DNA of 64,000 bases from Rhineura floridana (GCF_030035675.1 NC_084493.1:26046203-26110202), one strand, 5' to 3'. Counted from the stretch's first letter, positions 28,905 to 41,700 are shown. The notes: a model not told the origin generated them from the letters alone. A program made the numbers and translations.

Positions 28905-31470
28905 TTTTATTTAATTCGGTCCAAGACCAGCAATTTTGACACAAATATAAATAGACATATAAAATACATTTTACCCAAACCTGATACCAGGTGATAAAAT
29001 AATTGAAATAAAATTTAAGATGATTGGACCAAGCTTTCTGCAAGCCATGGCCGCAACACAGAATTTTGCAACCATATCCCTGATGAATGGATCTCGATCT
29101 TCAAGTAAAATAGGGACTTCATTTTCTTCAAAAGTTCTGATCCTTTTAAGAAGGCAGGGATAGATGAGCAGAGTGCAAAGATCAGAATAAAAGTGACAAC
29201 GTAACATAACGTGCTCCACCCCTTCCACCACTCCGGAGTCACAGATACAGCGCCTGTCTGCATAGGGCACTTTCTTATACCTCCCATCAAGTACAGCCGA
29301 GGCAAGAGTGTTAAATCTGGCCCAGGAAAATGCCTTTCTGTACTTGGGAAGACTCAAAGTAGTTAGGTAAGTCGCAAGTGCGGGCACCTTTGTGCTGGGC
29401 CTAATATAGGGAAATGCTGGCAACTGACTCATATTAAACTGAAGTTCTATGTCCCTAATACGTTGCATGGTGAGTTCTTTGGCTTTGAAATATCCCAGTT
29501 GTAATATAGCTGACTGGGAGAAGCCTAAGGACAACAACTTAGAGGTCACCATATGTTTCCATCTAGACTGAAAAAGGTCGGTAAGGATTAATGGGGCAAG
29601 ACCCAGGGTGGCAAAAATCAGCTTAAGCCACAAATTTATCCTATAAGCCCACGCCCTGGTCTCGACCAACAGGGTGTCTACCTCGGCGTAATGCAACGTT
29701 TGGTATGCAGCTGGGCAGGCCTAAAATGCTCCTAATGAACTTTGATTGAACACATTCCAGAGGGGCATAGTTGCCTTGAGGGCATAACTGTGTTCCATAT
29801 AAGAGTTGCGGAATTAGTCTGGCGTTAAAAACCAGCATTGTCGAAGGGGTGTATTGACCCCCTTCGGAGAAAAAGAATGAGAGAAGCACCCTAGTGCTTC
29901 TCTGTGCACTTTCACCAGCATTTCTTAAATGATACACGCCCAGGAACCCGATGAATGAAAAATAATCCCCAGATATCTATAAAATGGAACTTGTTCAATC
30001 AGATGGTTGTTCAGCCACCAACGATGTTTAGATCTTTTACAGGTAAATATTACGATCTTAGACTTGTCATGATTAATTATAAGATGTTCTGTCTCACAAA
30101 AAGAGCCAAACACTTTTAGAAGACGACGCAAACCCACACGTTAAGGACAGTAGGACAGCGTCGTCAGCATACAAAAGAGACGACAATGATCTACCCGCTA
30201 GCATGGGAGGGTGGGCATTTTCCACAGCAAGATGTTTAATTAGGGGATTAATTATAACAATTAAACAGCGATGGCGCAAGGACACACCCCTGCTTAACAC
30301 CGTTATGTGTTGGAATAGAAGCTGATAACTGGCCCGCTTAATTGCATCTAACTTTTAAAGAGGTGTTCCCATACAGGTTCTGAATCAAGGCAAGTAATCG
30401 CCAGTCTATCTTATACTCCCTCAGTTTTTCCCATAGCCTGTCCCTCGGGATCAGGTCGAATGCGGATTTAAAGTCAATAAACGCCTCATACAAAGATTCA
30501 CCAGAGGGGGACATGTACTTTTCCATGAGATATTGCAATACCAGCCCCTGGTCAAGGGTGGAGCGACTTGCCCTGAAACCAGCTTGTTCCTCTGCTAGGA
30601 TCTTATCAGCTTCAAGCCACTCCTGAAATTTGACAAGCAGGTGGGAAGCATGAAGCTTGCTAATAATACTTAGCAGGCTGATTGGACGATAATTAGTGGG
30701 GTCTGATCGTTTCCCCTTCTTAAATATGGGAATTACAATGGCCAGTCTCCAGTCATCAGGGATATAAGCAGTTCAATCAATGTGTGTAAAGAGGGCTGCC
30801 AAAAGCAGTGCCCACCAGTCCACATTATCCTTGAGGAGTTCTGGAGGCACGTTGTCGCTTCCTGGGACCTTACCCAATTTAAGTTTATCGATAAGCGACA
30901 CAATTTCCGAGACTGACACTGAGGGCCATTCGGGAAGCAATTCCAATTGATTTGTCTCCTTATCTATATGGTCTTTGAAAGCAGGCTTGGAGAAAATCGA
31001 CCTAAAGTGAGCTTCCCACGCCGTAGGAGAGATATAAAAATCCACGTTCGCAGTAACAGACTGGCATCCTCTGGCAACCAGTTTCCAAAATTTGGGTTGG
31101 TCTCTCGTTCTGACTGCTTTTATCAAGTTTTCCCAATCTTCCTTCCTAGCACGTTTTTTATTATTATTATTAGAGCTTTATAATTCCTCTTAAGCTCAAA
31201 ATACTCCCCAGGCAAGGAGGGCAAGTCCAAGGATCTATACTCCCTGTATTTATCCAGCAATAGGTTCTTTAGGGTGACACATTCATGGTCGAACCATGGT
31301 TTGGAGTTATATCGTTGGGCTCTAAGCCTTCTAGTAATTTTGGGGGATAAAAGTTGGCGAATAGAGGAGATAAGTTCCTGGAAAAGATCTATCACTACAA
31401 CTGGGGATTGTGCGGTTATTATGGCTTCACGGATACAAAGGCCCGGAAGCTCATCATAGAGGGGGCATGG
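28905..31470 (-). mobile_element. Decayed non-LTR LINE, RT and C-terminus
   Basis: Minus-strand pieces in order: linker (31395-31126), VSLIDKLKLGKVPGSDNVPP (31126-30773), YEAFIDFKSAFDLIPRDRLW (30538-30338), SLLYADDAVLLS (30300-30094), DKSKIVIF and YRYLGIIFHSSGSW (30137-29925), then a C-terminal domain with CIC...VEHVMLRC (29696-28971). The endonuclease is missing, so it is 5' truncated. Several frameshifts separate the pieces. Motifs exclude L2; an I/Vingi-type or related clade is possible but not settled. Confidence 0.8.
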
Positions 31471-31859
31471 CAGAGATCATTTTATTTTATTCTTTCCATT
31501 GAAACAAATCAGCTAATGACAAACATAATAAACATTCCAGTCCAAAGATAGAAGAAAACACTTTGTCACCCCAGCTCAGATGTTACACCCTCTGTTAGTT
31601 CCTATTGTTGGGGTTGCTGCTGCTGCTTCCAGGAAAGGGTTCACAACGGGGCCTCCTTTTATCCCTAACCCAAATGTCAGCCACAACCCTCCCAAGAAAG
31701 TGCCCAGAGCTTGCTCAGGTAATGCTGGTCTGGAAGTCAAGGGTTAGCATCATCTCCCGTCCCTTCACCTGCACTCTTGAGCTGCCAGAAAAGTTCCCAC
31801 AGCACCTAGAGTGCCACTAGTCCTTAGCAGGGCAGACCTTCCAGAAGCAAGTGGGGTGG

Positions 31860-32048
31860 AATACAAGAAAACACACACCATACATTGAAAACACATTATT
31901 TTCCCCAAAGAATCCTGGGAACTGCAGTTTGTTAAGGGTGCTGGGAATTGTAGCTATGTGAGGGGTAAACTACAGTTCCCAGGATTCTTTTGTTTAAGGG
32001 GGGAAAGTGTGCTTTAAATGTGCTTGCAATGCATGGTGTGTATGCAGC
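31860..32048. mobile_element. MITE with AATCCTGGGAACTG arms
   Basis: Inverted CCAAAGAATCCTGGGAACTG and CAGTTCCCAGGATTC lie within outer CACACCATACATT and GCATGGTGTGTATGC. The same family is at 39960-40180 and 49325-49510. Confidence 0.65.
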
Positions 32049-32125
32049 CATTGCCACCCCAACTCAGATGTTACAGCCTTTCCTGGTTGCTGCCAATATT
32101 GCTGCTGCTACATTTCCTCTGTAGA

Positions 32126-32240
32126 AGCTGTGACCCTCCAGATGTGGCTGGACTACAACTCCCATAATTCCTGCCCACTGGCTATGCTGACTGGGGCTGA
32201 TGGGAGTTGGAGTCCAACAACATCAGAAAGGGCACGGCTT
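32126..32240. mobile_element. Short hAT-type MITE remnant
   Basis: CCTCCAGATGTGGCTGGACT and GAGTTGGAGTCCAACAACAT arms around CTGACTGGGGCTG. Confidence 0.5.
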
Positions 32241-32497
32241 CCCCAGCCATGCTCATTAATATGCCAATAGCCATTTTGCTTCTCCAAGGGTGAGTTTTTC
32301 CTGTCTCTGAAAGAGAAGCAGTCACTGGTTCCATTTCATCACTGCCACCCACTTCATTATGTGCACTAAAGGGTGCAGTCACACACCCCAAGGCACCTAC
32401 CTTAGGGTGGGTACGTCAAGGACAAAGGGTGCTCCTTTCTCTGTTCCCTGGGCCTGTTGCAACCTCAGGAAGACTCCTCTGAAGGATCTCTCTTCAC

Positions 32498-32781
32498 CAG
32501 TAGTGTAATGGCAAATTCATGTTAATCACAGCCCTCTTTTTTTTGCTGTGGGGTTGAGAATGAGATCCTTGTTAATGCCTAGGAACCAATCAGCATGCAA
32601 GAAGAGAGTGTTAGCACTGAGAAGAGTCTTCTCGGTGTTTGCCTCACCTCCTTTCACTGTGATTGGCTCCAATCAGCAGGAAAGGACAAGGAAGCATGTT
32701 AGAAGACTCTTCTCAGTGGCTAATACACACCTAAAGGGTGTAAGACACACACCCCGAAGACCCCGCACAACTACACCCCTG
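32498..32781. mobile_element. hAT-type MITE, 284 bp
   Basis: Perfect 8-bp duplications CTCTTCAC (32490-32497, 32782-32789). Ends are CAGTAGTGTAATGG and the complement of CAGGGGTGTAGTTG. Same family as 6928-7177. Confidence 0.88.
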
Positions 32782-32854
32782 CTCTTCACCCTGCCTATGC
32801 CTCAGGTTAAGAACCAAGTTCTGCCTGTTCTCGGCCCATGCAGTCACTGCTAAC

Positions 32855-34370
32855 TCTCAAGGTTTTGCTTAGCGTGCAATTGGGCACAAAAGGTGGTGTT
32901 GGGAAAAACTGCAGTTGGAAAGCTAATAATGGGCAGTTTGAAAAGTGGAGGGCAAATTAGACACGACTAGCATATACGTTTATTGAAGCTTAACTATGTT
33001 TATTAAAGGATTTAAAGGACAAGAAATGTCCTTTAATTCTATAAGGGTAGAATGCATGCAGTTTCCATAATTAAAACAAACTGCCCAAAGCATATTAAAA
33101 CACCTTCTTTTTAACTGGAACCTCCTCTTCTTCACCTTCATCTCTGGGCACATAACGCTTCATCACATCCTTGTAAATACCCTTAGAGTACTCCCGTTTC
33201 TCGAGCATGTCAAAGGCTCCTCGGGTCCATGACCCCTGGTCTTTGCTTCTGAGACCAGTCCCCAACCCCCTAGGCAATTGTTCCCGGGCAGACACTCCCT
33301 GTGCCTCTCCTTAACAAAGCTAAGTTACAACCAACATCAACCCTGTAAGGTAGGTAGACTGCTACCACCCCTTAACCTGGCTTTCCACTCTAAGCAAGGG
33401 GAACTCAGAGCACTGATAAGAATGACAAAGATTCCCAAGAGCAAGACCGATTGTTACACTCCTTGCCCTGGAACCTTTAGCCAATCCCAAAATAATAATC
33501 AGTGGCGTTGTGGTCAAGGAACTGCATACACAAAGTAATATGAGGTAGTTTATTAAATATATAAAAGTGCATATAAAAAGAGCAGCAAACAAATCCCCTT
33601 AAGCCCAGACACCCTAAGCAGAGCTAAGCACAGTCAAAACTTACATAAAACACGGTGAGAGGTTCAGACAGACAAAATACAATGAAGCTTGCTAACCTAA
33701 GCTAATACTCACTTCAGAAAGTATGAGCCTGGTTCCCTTTGGCTCCATAGACCACAGAACATCCCATAGGCCAGTCAAGATGGCATAAGACAGGAACAAC
33801 TAACTAAAGAATCACCCTTCTTTTTATGGGGTTTTGCCAGGCAACAGCAAGAGGGCCAGTTAGCCATTCCTGACACCTCTTGATGATGGAATCGCCTAGA
33901 AAGTTCATAGCAAGGGCAGGACTACTAATTTACAACTCAGGCCTCCTGAGCTTGGTACCAGGCTGATAGATAAGGTTCAGCTGCCTCCCGCTAGAATAAC
34001 AATCTGCAGCTGGCTGGTACAAGACACCCTAATTTTTCTCAGCAAAGAGCATCCCAGGAACCTATGCAAAATATTCCCCATAATTCTCTCTGGATGAACC
34101 ATTTTACTTTGGTCACCCTTAGCTCAACCTTAGCTATTCTTGGCAAAGCGTGTTAGTTCCTGAGCCTATTAGTTACTGAGATTCACAAATGAATCATCAC
34201 TGTACAGTAGATATGAACCCCTATACTTACAGACAGCGTGTAAGCAAGGAGTAAAGGACATTTTGTGTTCGTCTGGCTTTGCTTTGCTTTCTTTTTTTCC
34301 ATGTGGGCTGTCAGATGGAAATTTGTGCAGTTGGAAAATCTGCTTTAAAAAATCCTTGCCTAGTGTGACC
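32855..34370 (-). mobile_element. Second copy of the remnant-frame DNA transposon, itself interrupted
   Basis: Shares AAACTGCAGTTGGAAAGCT, AACTGCCCAAAGCATATTA and TTGTGCAGTTGGAAAATCTG with 3817-4768. A minus frame (33295-33095) ends EKREYSKGIYKDVMKRYVPR...VPVKKKVF then stop. About 0.8 kb (roughly 33290-34140) is foreign to the first copy. That insert has an antisense AATAAA-type signal and may be LTR-like, but I could not confirm ends. Confidence 0.45.
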
Positions 34371-34399
34371 TGGTGACAACCTCTTTACGGCTACCACAC

Positions 34400-34985
34400 G
34401 CAGCGTACCATTCTGGGTTCATCAGTGTGGAGTGGGATTCTTTTCAGAGCCAATGCAGACTGGGAAGAAAAAATCTTGCTTGGCCATGTGGCAACTGGCT
34501 AATTCTGCACTGTGCTGTGGAAGGTGGTCAGCTTCTGAACTGCTTACAAAATTCAACTGGGAAGAGGCTTCCCTAGCTTAATTATGCTTGCCTCCCATTG
34601 GCCATCTGCTCCTGTACTCTTACATCTGGCTAGTTATTGGTGCTTGGACCCATCTTCCCCATATACCTGCATGCCCCCTACCTGCCCATCCAGTCATGAC
34701 ACTCTGGCAGCAGAGGCTGGCTCATCCAACTGCGCACATCCAGCCCCTCACCTGCCTATTTTGTTATTAACAACCAATCCAGGGAGTGGCACTACCTGCC
34801 AACTTCCTCTTCCTCAGTCTCAGTATTGCCCTTGCAAGACAGCAGGCAGGAGCATGGGACAAAGCCGGATGCCCATGGGAAGCAAATCCTAAGCGGAACA
34901 GCACTCTCCTGCAGTTTTCAGCAACTGGCATTCAGAAGCGCACTGCTAACTCCTGCTTCAAATGTATTCTACCACTCAGCTGTGG
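34400..34985. other. Intergenic, one shared repeat phrase
   Basis: GCAGAGGCTGGCTCATC and TCCTCAGTCTCAGT recur at 57680-57820, so part of this is an interspersed repeat of unknown family. Confidence 0.35.
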
Positions 34986-35350
34986 TCACCTCCCAGGCAC
35001 AGTGTCAGGGCCTTTTCAGTGGTGGCTTTAAAATTGTGGAATGCCCTCTCCAGTGTGGTGAATCTGTCTCCATTACTATTAACTTTCAAGAGGAATTTGA
35101 AAACCATTCCTGATTACCCAGGCATTTGATGGCTAAAGGCGACTGTTTTCAAGCCTGTGTTTTAGAATATTTTTACTGCGTTTTACAATATGGTTAACTG
35201 TGTTTTAGTATGTTTTTAATTGTAATCATGTTTTTGGAATGTTTTCAACTGTTTTTAGTATTTTTGTTTGTTTGTTAAATTGTTTGTTTATGTTTGCCGC
35301 CCTGTACTCCTTCGAGTGCAAGGGCGGAATATGAATTCAGTAAATAATAA
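34985..35350 (+). repeat. L2-type LINE 3' end
   Basis: Sense: GGCCTTTTCAGTGGTGGC, TGGAATGCCCTCTCCAGTG, ACCATTCCTGATTACCC, GCCGCCCTGTACTCC and an AAATAATAATAA tail. Confidence 0.75.
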
Positions 35351-35598
35351 TAATTTTAAGTGGAATGAATGTTTCCTTCTATGTGTGTGTGTATTTTTAG
35401 AAGTGAGGTTTTGGGGGGGCATATTTCACGGTAACAGCAATTAATGCACTATATACATAAATCATTGCAGTGCTCATGGCACATTTGCCAAGTGAGTTAT
35501 CTTTCTCCTAAAACAGAAAAAAAGGTAAATAGTTAACAATGGACGGAAGGCAGCAATTACTACACAGAACTTTAGGGGGTAGAAACAGGCTGAGAGAC

Positions 35599-35621
35599 TT
35601 TCAGTTTCTACGAAATCGAAA
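35599..35621 (+). promoter_or_regulatory. Pair of IRF/ISRE-type motifs upstream of PML exon 1
   Basis: TTTCAGTTTC (35599-35608, which is GAAACTGAAA on the minus strand) and GAAATCGAAA (35612-35621, followed by CC) each fit GAAANNGAAA. They lie three bases apart in opposite orientations, about 90-110 bases before the exon 1 ATG. Human PML is known to be interferon-induced through an ISRE in its first-exon region. Whether this lies in promoter or 5' UTR is unknown, as no TSS can be read. Confidence 0.65.
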
Positions 35622-35708
35622 CCAACAAACTAGAACGATCTGGGAAGCCACCATTCAGTGTTAAGAGCTCTGTAAGAGGACAGAGCCAGTGGAATTGGGA
35701 GGATAACG

Positions 35709-35747
35709 ATGGCTCAGGAGACCTCAGCATCACCGTCAGAGAACGAG
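35709..35747 (+). CDS. PML: PML coding exon 1 (short N-terminus)
   Basis: It encodes 13 residues, MAQETSASPSENE, then GAG|GTAAGA. Joined to exon 2 in phase 0 this gives ...SENEAMDEFQFL, which parallels the human APASEEEFQFL at the same place. Two IRF-type motifs lie about 90-110 bases upstream. It is short, so transcript evidence is needed. The alternative start is the ATG at 43066 in exon 2. Confidence 0.72.
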
Positions 35748-38700
35748 GTAAGACTCTGATCTTCGCTGCTGGGAAGATTCAGTTGGGTTTCAGTGAACAA
35801 AGCCAACTTTGCAAGGGACTCGCAAAGGGAGAAATAATCAGGAAGCTTTGACAGCCAATTTGCTCTACTTCCTTACCACGACAAACGATCAGCGCTGGCT
35901 CAGGGTTTTTGTGGCCCCTTCCTTTCCAAGCAGCCCACTCACTTGCCCTCTGCCTTTGGCCTCTTCCTCCCACGCGCACAGAGGGAATCGCTGCTGTATC
36001 TCCACGCTCCTCTCCTTCTTTGCATTTTAAGAGAAGGCTGGTGACCAGGCGAGGAGGAGGAGCTGCAGGACCAGAAAGCATCAGAGAATAGCAGCAGGGA
36101 GGCCTGCAAAAGTGAGGGCCTCAGCAAGTGCCCAACAATGCCGACCCCTGGCGCCAGTTCTGCAAGAGACAGACTCACACAAAACTTGGCCGAGGAGTAT
36201 CAAAGGTGGAGTAAAGGACTGAAGTAGAAGAAGAGGAGGGCAAACCCAGATATACAAGGATAGGTGGGAAAGAATAGGAGCTAAATTCTGCAAGAGCCCT
36301 TGTGCAGAATGAAAACCGCAGGCACCAGGGTGTGGCCAGCAAATATTCTGTCCCACCTCAAGCAGTGATTTGCCCCATCTAAAAAGGTTTTGGGAAAGGG
36401 CATTTTAATGTGGGATGATAAGGCTATCAATCATTATTAGTCATGATGTCTTCCACTGCCTTAGAATACCAGTTGCTCCGAATCACTGGAGGGGAGGGGA
36501 TTGTTGCACTCAGGTCCTGCTTGCTGGCTTCCCATGGGCATTAAGTTGCCTATTTTGGGAATGGGGCATTACACTAGATCGGCCCCTGGTCTGATCCAGC
36601 AGAGCTTTTTTTATGTTCTTACATTACAGTTTCCAATCAATGAAATGTATGCTTGTTTTGAAATATCGCATTTCTTTCTTTTTTGTCCTAATTCCCTACT
36701 CTGTTGGCGCATAAACACACTGCCCCAAAACCCCTTTCTTAACATGATGCAGAGCTCTTTTTATTGCATGTGTATCCCATCCAAAAGAGCTCCAATTGGC
36801 ACTGCAGTTGCACAACAGCTTTGCAAGGTAGGCTCAGACCATATGTGAGAGAGTTATTACTTACCCAAAGCTAGCCACTGAACTTCGTGTCATGAGGGTT
36901 TTGAACTACAGCTTCCTACCTCCAACTCGAATGCGCTAACCACAGCTTCTGGGAACGGGGATGGAGAACGTGGTGCCCTCCAGATCTTGTTGGACTCCAA
37001 TTCCCATCAGCCATATAGCCTGCTCAATCCATGGTCCCAGGGATGATGGAAGATGTTCAACAACATCTGGAAGTTCACAGTACTGAATAGCCATGTTCTG
37101 CAGAATGCTCTGTAGTTCAAGGGCACATACAACCCTGGGACATCTGAGGACTGGGAAAGAGGCTTCTAACATCTGTGCTCCCCCAGAGCCTCCTGCATCT
37201 GCCAGCAGAGCCAGGGGGTAGTGAGAGGCATCAGTAGGCCTGTCAAGGACTAAAAGCTTGGCTGCTTTAATAGTCAAATTCCAGGCCATGATATTCAGCT
37301 GCAGAGTGGTGCTCCCTGAAACACTGGAGAAGTACAGGGGAAATGTATATATATCTTTGCCCCAGTCTAGTAAATATTGTACCTCTGGTCTACTTTATTG
37401 TGGTTTATTTAGGAATGGGTGGATCTGTCAACTTCAGTTCCTCATTTTTTAAACTTCGGTTGTCTATATTTCCACATCAGGGAAGGTGCTCAGTTGAAGG
37501 TGCTCACATTAGTGTTTAAAGCCCTAAATGACTTAGGTCCCAAATATCTGAAAGACCGCCTCCTTCCCTACACATCCTCTCGGGTGTTGAGATCAGCAGA
37601 GGGGCCCTTTTGGTAGTTCCGCCACCCTCGGAAGCTTGAGGGGTGGCCTGGGAGAGGGCATTCTCTGTGGCAGCCCCTAAGCTGTGAAATTCCCTCCCCA
37701 CCGAGGTGTATCTGGCAACTTCATTGTAAAACGTTTGGCAAATGCACTCTATGCGGGGCTGCCTTTGAAGACAATTCGGAAACTACAGCTAGTACAGAAC
37801 GCAGCTGCTAGACTGCTGACGAGAACTAGACAGTCCGCACATATAACACCTGTTCTGGCTCGTTTGCACTGGCTACCTATCCGTTTCCGGGCTAAATTCA
37901 AAGTGCTAGTTTTAACTTATAAAGCCTTACACGGCGCGGGACCACAATACCTAGCGGAACGCCTCTCCCGATATGAACCTACCCGTTCACTACGTTCAAC
38001 ATCTAAGGCCCTCCTCCGAGTTCCGAATCACAGAGAGGCTCGGAGGGTCGCAACAAGATCTAGGGCCTTTTCAGTGGCTGCCCCCGAATTATGGAACAGT
38101 CTCCCCGATGAGGTCCGCCTGGTGCCTACACTTCTATTTTTTCGGTGCCAGGTGAAAACCTTTTTATTCTCCCAGGCATTTTAATCTATCTTTTAAGCTT
38201 TTAACGTATATTAGGTTGTTTATTGTTTAATATTTATGTTCTACTGTTTTTGTGATTTTATTGTATTTTATCCTATGTTGTGCACCGCCCTGAGAGCCTT
38301 CGGGCTGTGGGCGGTATATAAATCGAACAAAATAAATAAATAAATAAATAAAGACACACCTCTTTACCCTAGCCTTCGACACCTGAGTTGTATATTTTTA
38401 GGATCCACCCTATTTTCTGTGAGGTTGTTTAGGTTGTTTTTAACTGTTTTTAATTATATGTTTTAAAATTGTTGTAACCTGCCCTGGGACCTTTGGGTGA
38501 AGGGCAGGTAATAATAATGATGATGATGATGATGATGATAGTTTGCATTAAAAACAAGTCCTTATGAAAATTCATCAGCATTTTAGTGTGAATTTCTCTT
38601 ACAAGCAATTTTCCCTAATATATTGCATCTGTGTATGTTGTTTTCACTAAAATATGCATTTTCATGCACACTTCACCCTAGTAAATGGTTTTTGTACACT

Positions 38701-41700
38701 TTATTTGTTGCAATTTCTATCCAGCCTTTTCTCCCCCTCCTCATTTAATCCCCAGAACAACCCTGTGAGGTAGGTTATGCTTAGAGGCTAGTGAGCTTCA
38801 CTGCTCAATTGGGGATTTGAACCCTGGTCTCCCAGGTTCTGATCTGACACTCTAACCACTACATAACACTGGCTAGAGAACTGTATTGCTAAATTTGGAG
38901 AAATGCACATTTTGAAGGATGATTGCTTCTCATTTTGCATATTGTTTCAGGAAGTGTGAATTAAGTAGGTTTGCTGTTAAATGTGAACCAAATTTCTCCC
39001 CCATCTCGAGTTTTATTATAAGCCAGCTCAAGAATTTCAGCATGTAGGCAGGATATGAATACTCTAAGATAAATAAATTATATGGTAGGAAATGATATCT
39101 ATATATACCACTTGAGCTGCAGAACTGGCACTGTTACTGGTGCCACACAATACTCATTCCACACCTGTAAGAAATCGATCCTTTAGGGTGGCAGCATCTA
39201 CACATTGGAACTCCCTGCCTAGTGACATCAGGCAGGCACCTTTGCTGTATTCTTTTTGGCATCTGCTTAAAACATTTTTGTTTAGGCAAGCCTATCCAGA
39301 CATGTAGAACTTGAGATAAAAAAACATGTGTTTTTGCCCTGCTGTTAATTTTAATTTTTGAATGTTTAAAATACCTGTTTTAAGTGTATTTTATTGATTA
39401 TACAGCCACAAGAGTGGCTGTATACTATAGCCAGCATGGATTTTTCACATTCCGCAATGTTAAATGGAAAATACCCCCGCATGCCATTCTGATGCTTCCC
39501 ATAAGCTAATTTCAAAACAAAACCTTACAAAATTTATAGTTCTGAACTCAGAAACGCTTGCTTAACAACCCTGTCAATTTTCATGGCGATACACAAAACA
39601 GTCAGAGAGAATCGAGAGTTCAAAGTCTAAAAAGAGAGAGAGAAAAACCAGAGCCCTTTTGGACTTTTTTCTCTGAGAGTTCTCATAATCTGTTGAAATT
39701 CATTAAAAATCAGCCATGTTCACAGAGTACCTGTAATCCTAATACTGACCTTGCCCTATACTCTGACCTTCATCTACTGCAGTTTAAAAGTTTTTTAAAA
39801 AAATGCCTGGTTGATTTTTAATTAATTTAATAAATTTTGGCTGGAAGCCTATTATAACGTGGGGCATGCTCAGTAAGGACCAACTGTCAGTGTTCTAAAA
39901 GCCTCACAGCTGCTGGGCTTGGCTAATCAGGGGGCCACACCCACACCAGACTTGATTTCACTTGAGACAGTCATGGCTTCCCTCAAAGACTCCTGGGAAG
40001 TGTAGTTTGTGAAGGGTGCTGAGAGGAGACTCCTATTCCCCTGAGAGAATGGTTAACAGTCAGCCACTCTGATTGAAGGTCTGTGAGAGGAACAGGGTGT
40101 CTCCTAGCAACTCTCAGCACCCTTCACTAACTACACTTCCCAGGATTCTTTGAGAGAAGCCATGATTGGCTTTGAGCCATGGCTTTGAGAGAAGCCATGA
40201 TAAATTCTTTTAAATTGTTTTTAAAAGATGTGTTTTTAAATTTGTATATTTCTTTTTATTGTTTTTAGTTATTGTAAACTGCCCAGAGAGCTTCGGCTAT
40301 GGGACGGTATATAAATACACTAAATAAATAGATAAATAATGATTGTGCAAAGTGTAATAGAGGCCTGGTGTGGATGTGGCCAGGGACAGCTTTGTTTTAA
40401 ATTTGGGTGGGAGGTAGGGTTGCCAGATTCAGGGCCTGAGACTGATCCTGTATCTTTAGTAGAAGAGAAAGTCAGCCAAGTGCAGGTGTTCTTGCAACAC
40501 TGTAATGGGAAAAACCACAAGGTAGAATTGTCCCTTCCCCCTGCCCAACTTTGAAAGATACAGAAGACATCTTGGTTGCCAGGCCCAGCCTGGTCAGTTT
40601 TACCTATCCTAATCATGATTGCATAGGAGTATATCCGATTCAACTCAATAATCATACAAATGATCAGACCTACCTTTTCCCTCCTTCCCTTTTCCTCTCC
40701 CTTTCTCCTCCCCTCCCCTCTTCCTTCTTCCGCCTCCACTGCCCACTCCAGCCCTCTGTCCCTGCCCCCCAGTCAGGTTTACCTATCCTAAGCATGATTG
40801 CACAGGAGTAAATCCCACTGAACTCAATAAACATGCAAATGACCACATCTGTCCTTCTTCTCCCCTCCCCCTCCTGCCTGCTCCCATCCCAGTCCTCCCC
40901 TCTGCCTTTCCACTCCTCCCCCTCCCCCTCCTCCCTTCCCCATCCCCTGTGGTTAGTTTCACCTATCCTAAGCATGATTGCCATGTGTGTGTTTGTGTGT
41001 GTGTGTGTGTGTGTGTAAATCCCACTTAATAAGTATGCAAATGATCAATCCATTGTCAGCAAACTTGCGCAGGATCCCATTTCTTACCTCCCAGATTAAA
41101 AAGCAGGAAAATTCACTAATAGGCAAAAAACCTTGCAGTTTAAGAACGTACCTATAGCCCACAGATATTTCTACCAAACTTTAAAAAGCAGGGAAATTGG
41201 GCAGCTATAGTGAATGCACCAAGGGAGCAGGAGACCTGACCTACTCTCTGAGATATTGTACTGCCCTACAAAGTTGTCAAAATGCAAACACAATTTGGGT
41301 TGGTCTTTCACAGTCCAATCCACTTGCTGTGTAGCTTGGAAGAATTTGGTAACATGTGCCTCTGAGCATATGGTAAGTGGTGGCAACACCTATAATCAGC
41401 CCAAATAATAGAAGATATGTCCTGTGCTGATCTTGTTTTAGCCGGGAGGAAGCAACATTATTAAGACAGTTGATATAGTTGAGATGGTCACTTTAAATAT
41501 GTCTGATTTACTTTGCAATTTTAGTGAAGTTTCCTATAGGAAATCATTTTCTTTTGCTTTTGTTTCTATGAATATGTGAAGTACAGCAACACTTTGCAAA
41601 ATTTATACTAAAAAAACTCCAAACATAACTGTAGAATAATGGCACTGACTTCTGCAAAATAGTCTCCAGTGGACCTCAGAAGTATCTCAATTTGCACAAG

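Larger units (their letters stand above)
37410..39010 (+). repeat. Family A hAT MITE carrying nested L2 and SINE insertions
   Basis: The MITE begins near 37410 (GGGTGGATCTGTCAACTTCAG), resumes at about 38541 (CCTTATGAAAATTCATCAGC) and ends near 39005. Inside are an older L2 (37460-37730 and 38354-38540), a younger L2 within it (37733-38351), and a CORE-SINE (38715-38875). Confidence 0.65.

Noticed and set aside
28971-31395. Minus-strand frames as a host gene
   Set aside because: Reverse-transcriptase motifs (FKSAFD, YADD) and several frame breaks show a decayed LINE.
33290-34140. A second LTR fossil
   Set aside because: An antisense AATAAA-like signal is present, but terminal dinucleotides and a target duplication could not be fixed, so it is mentioned only inside the transposon entry.
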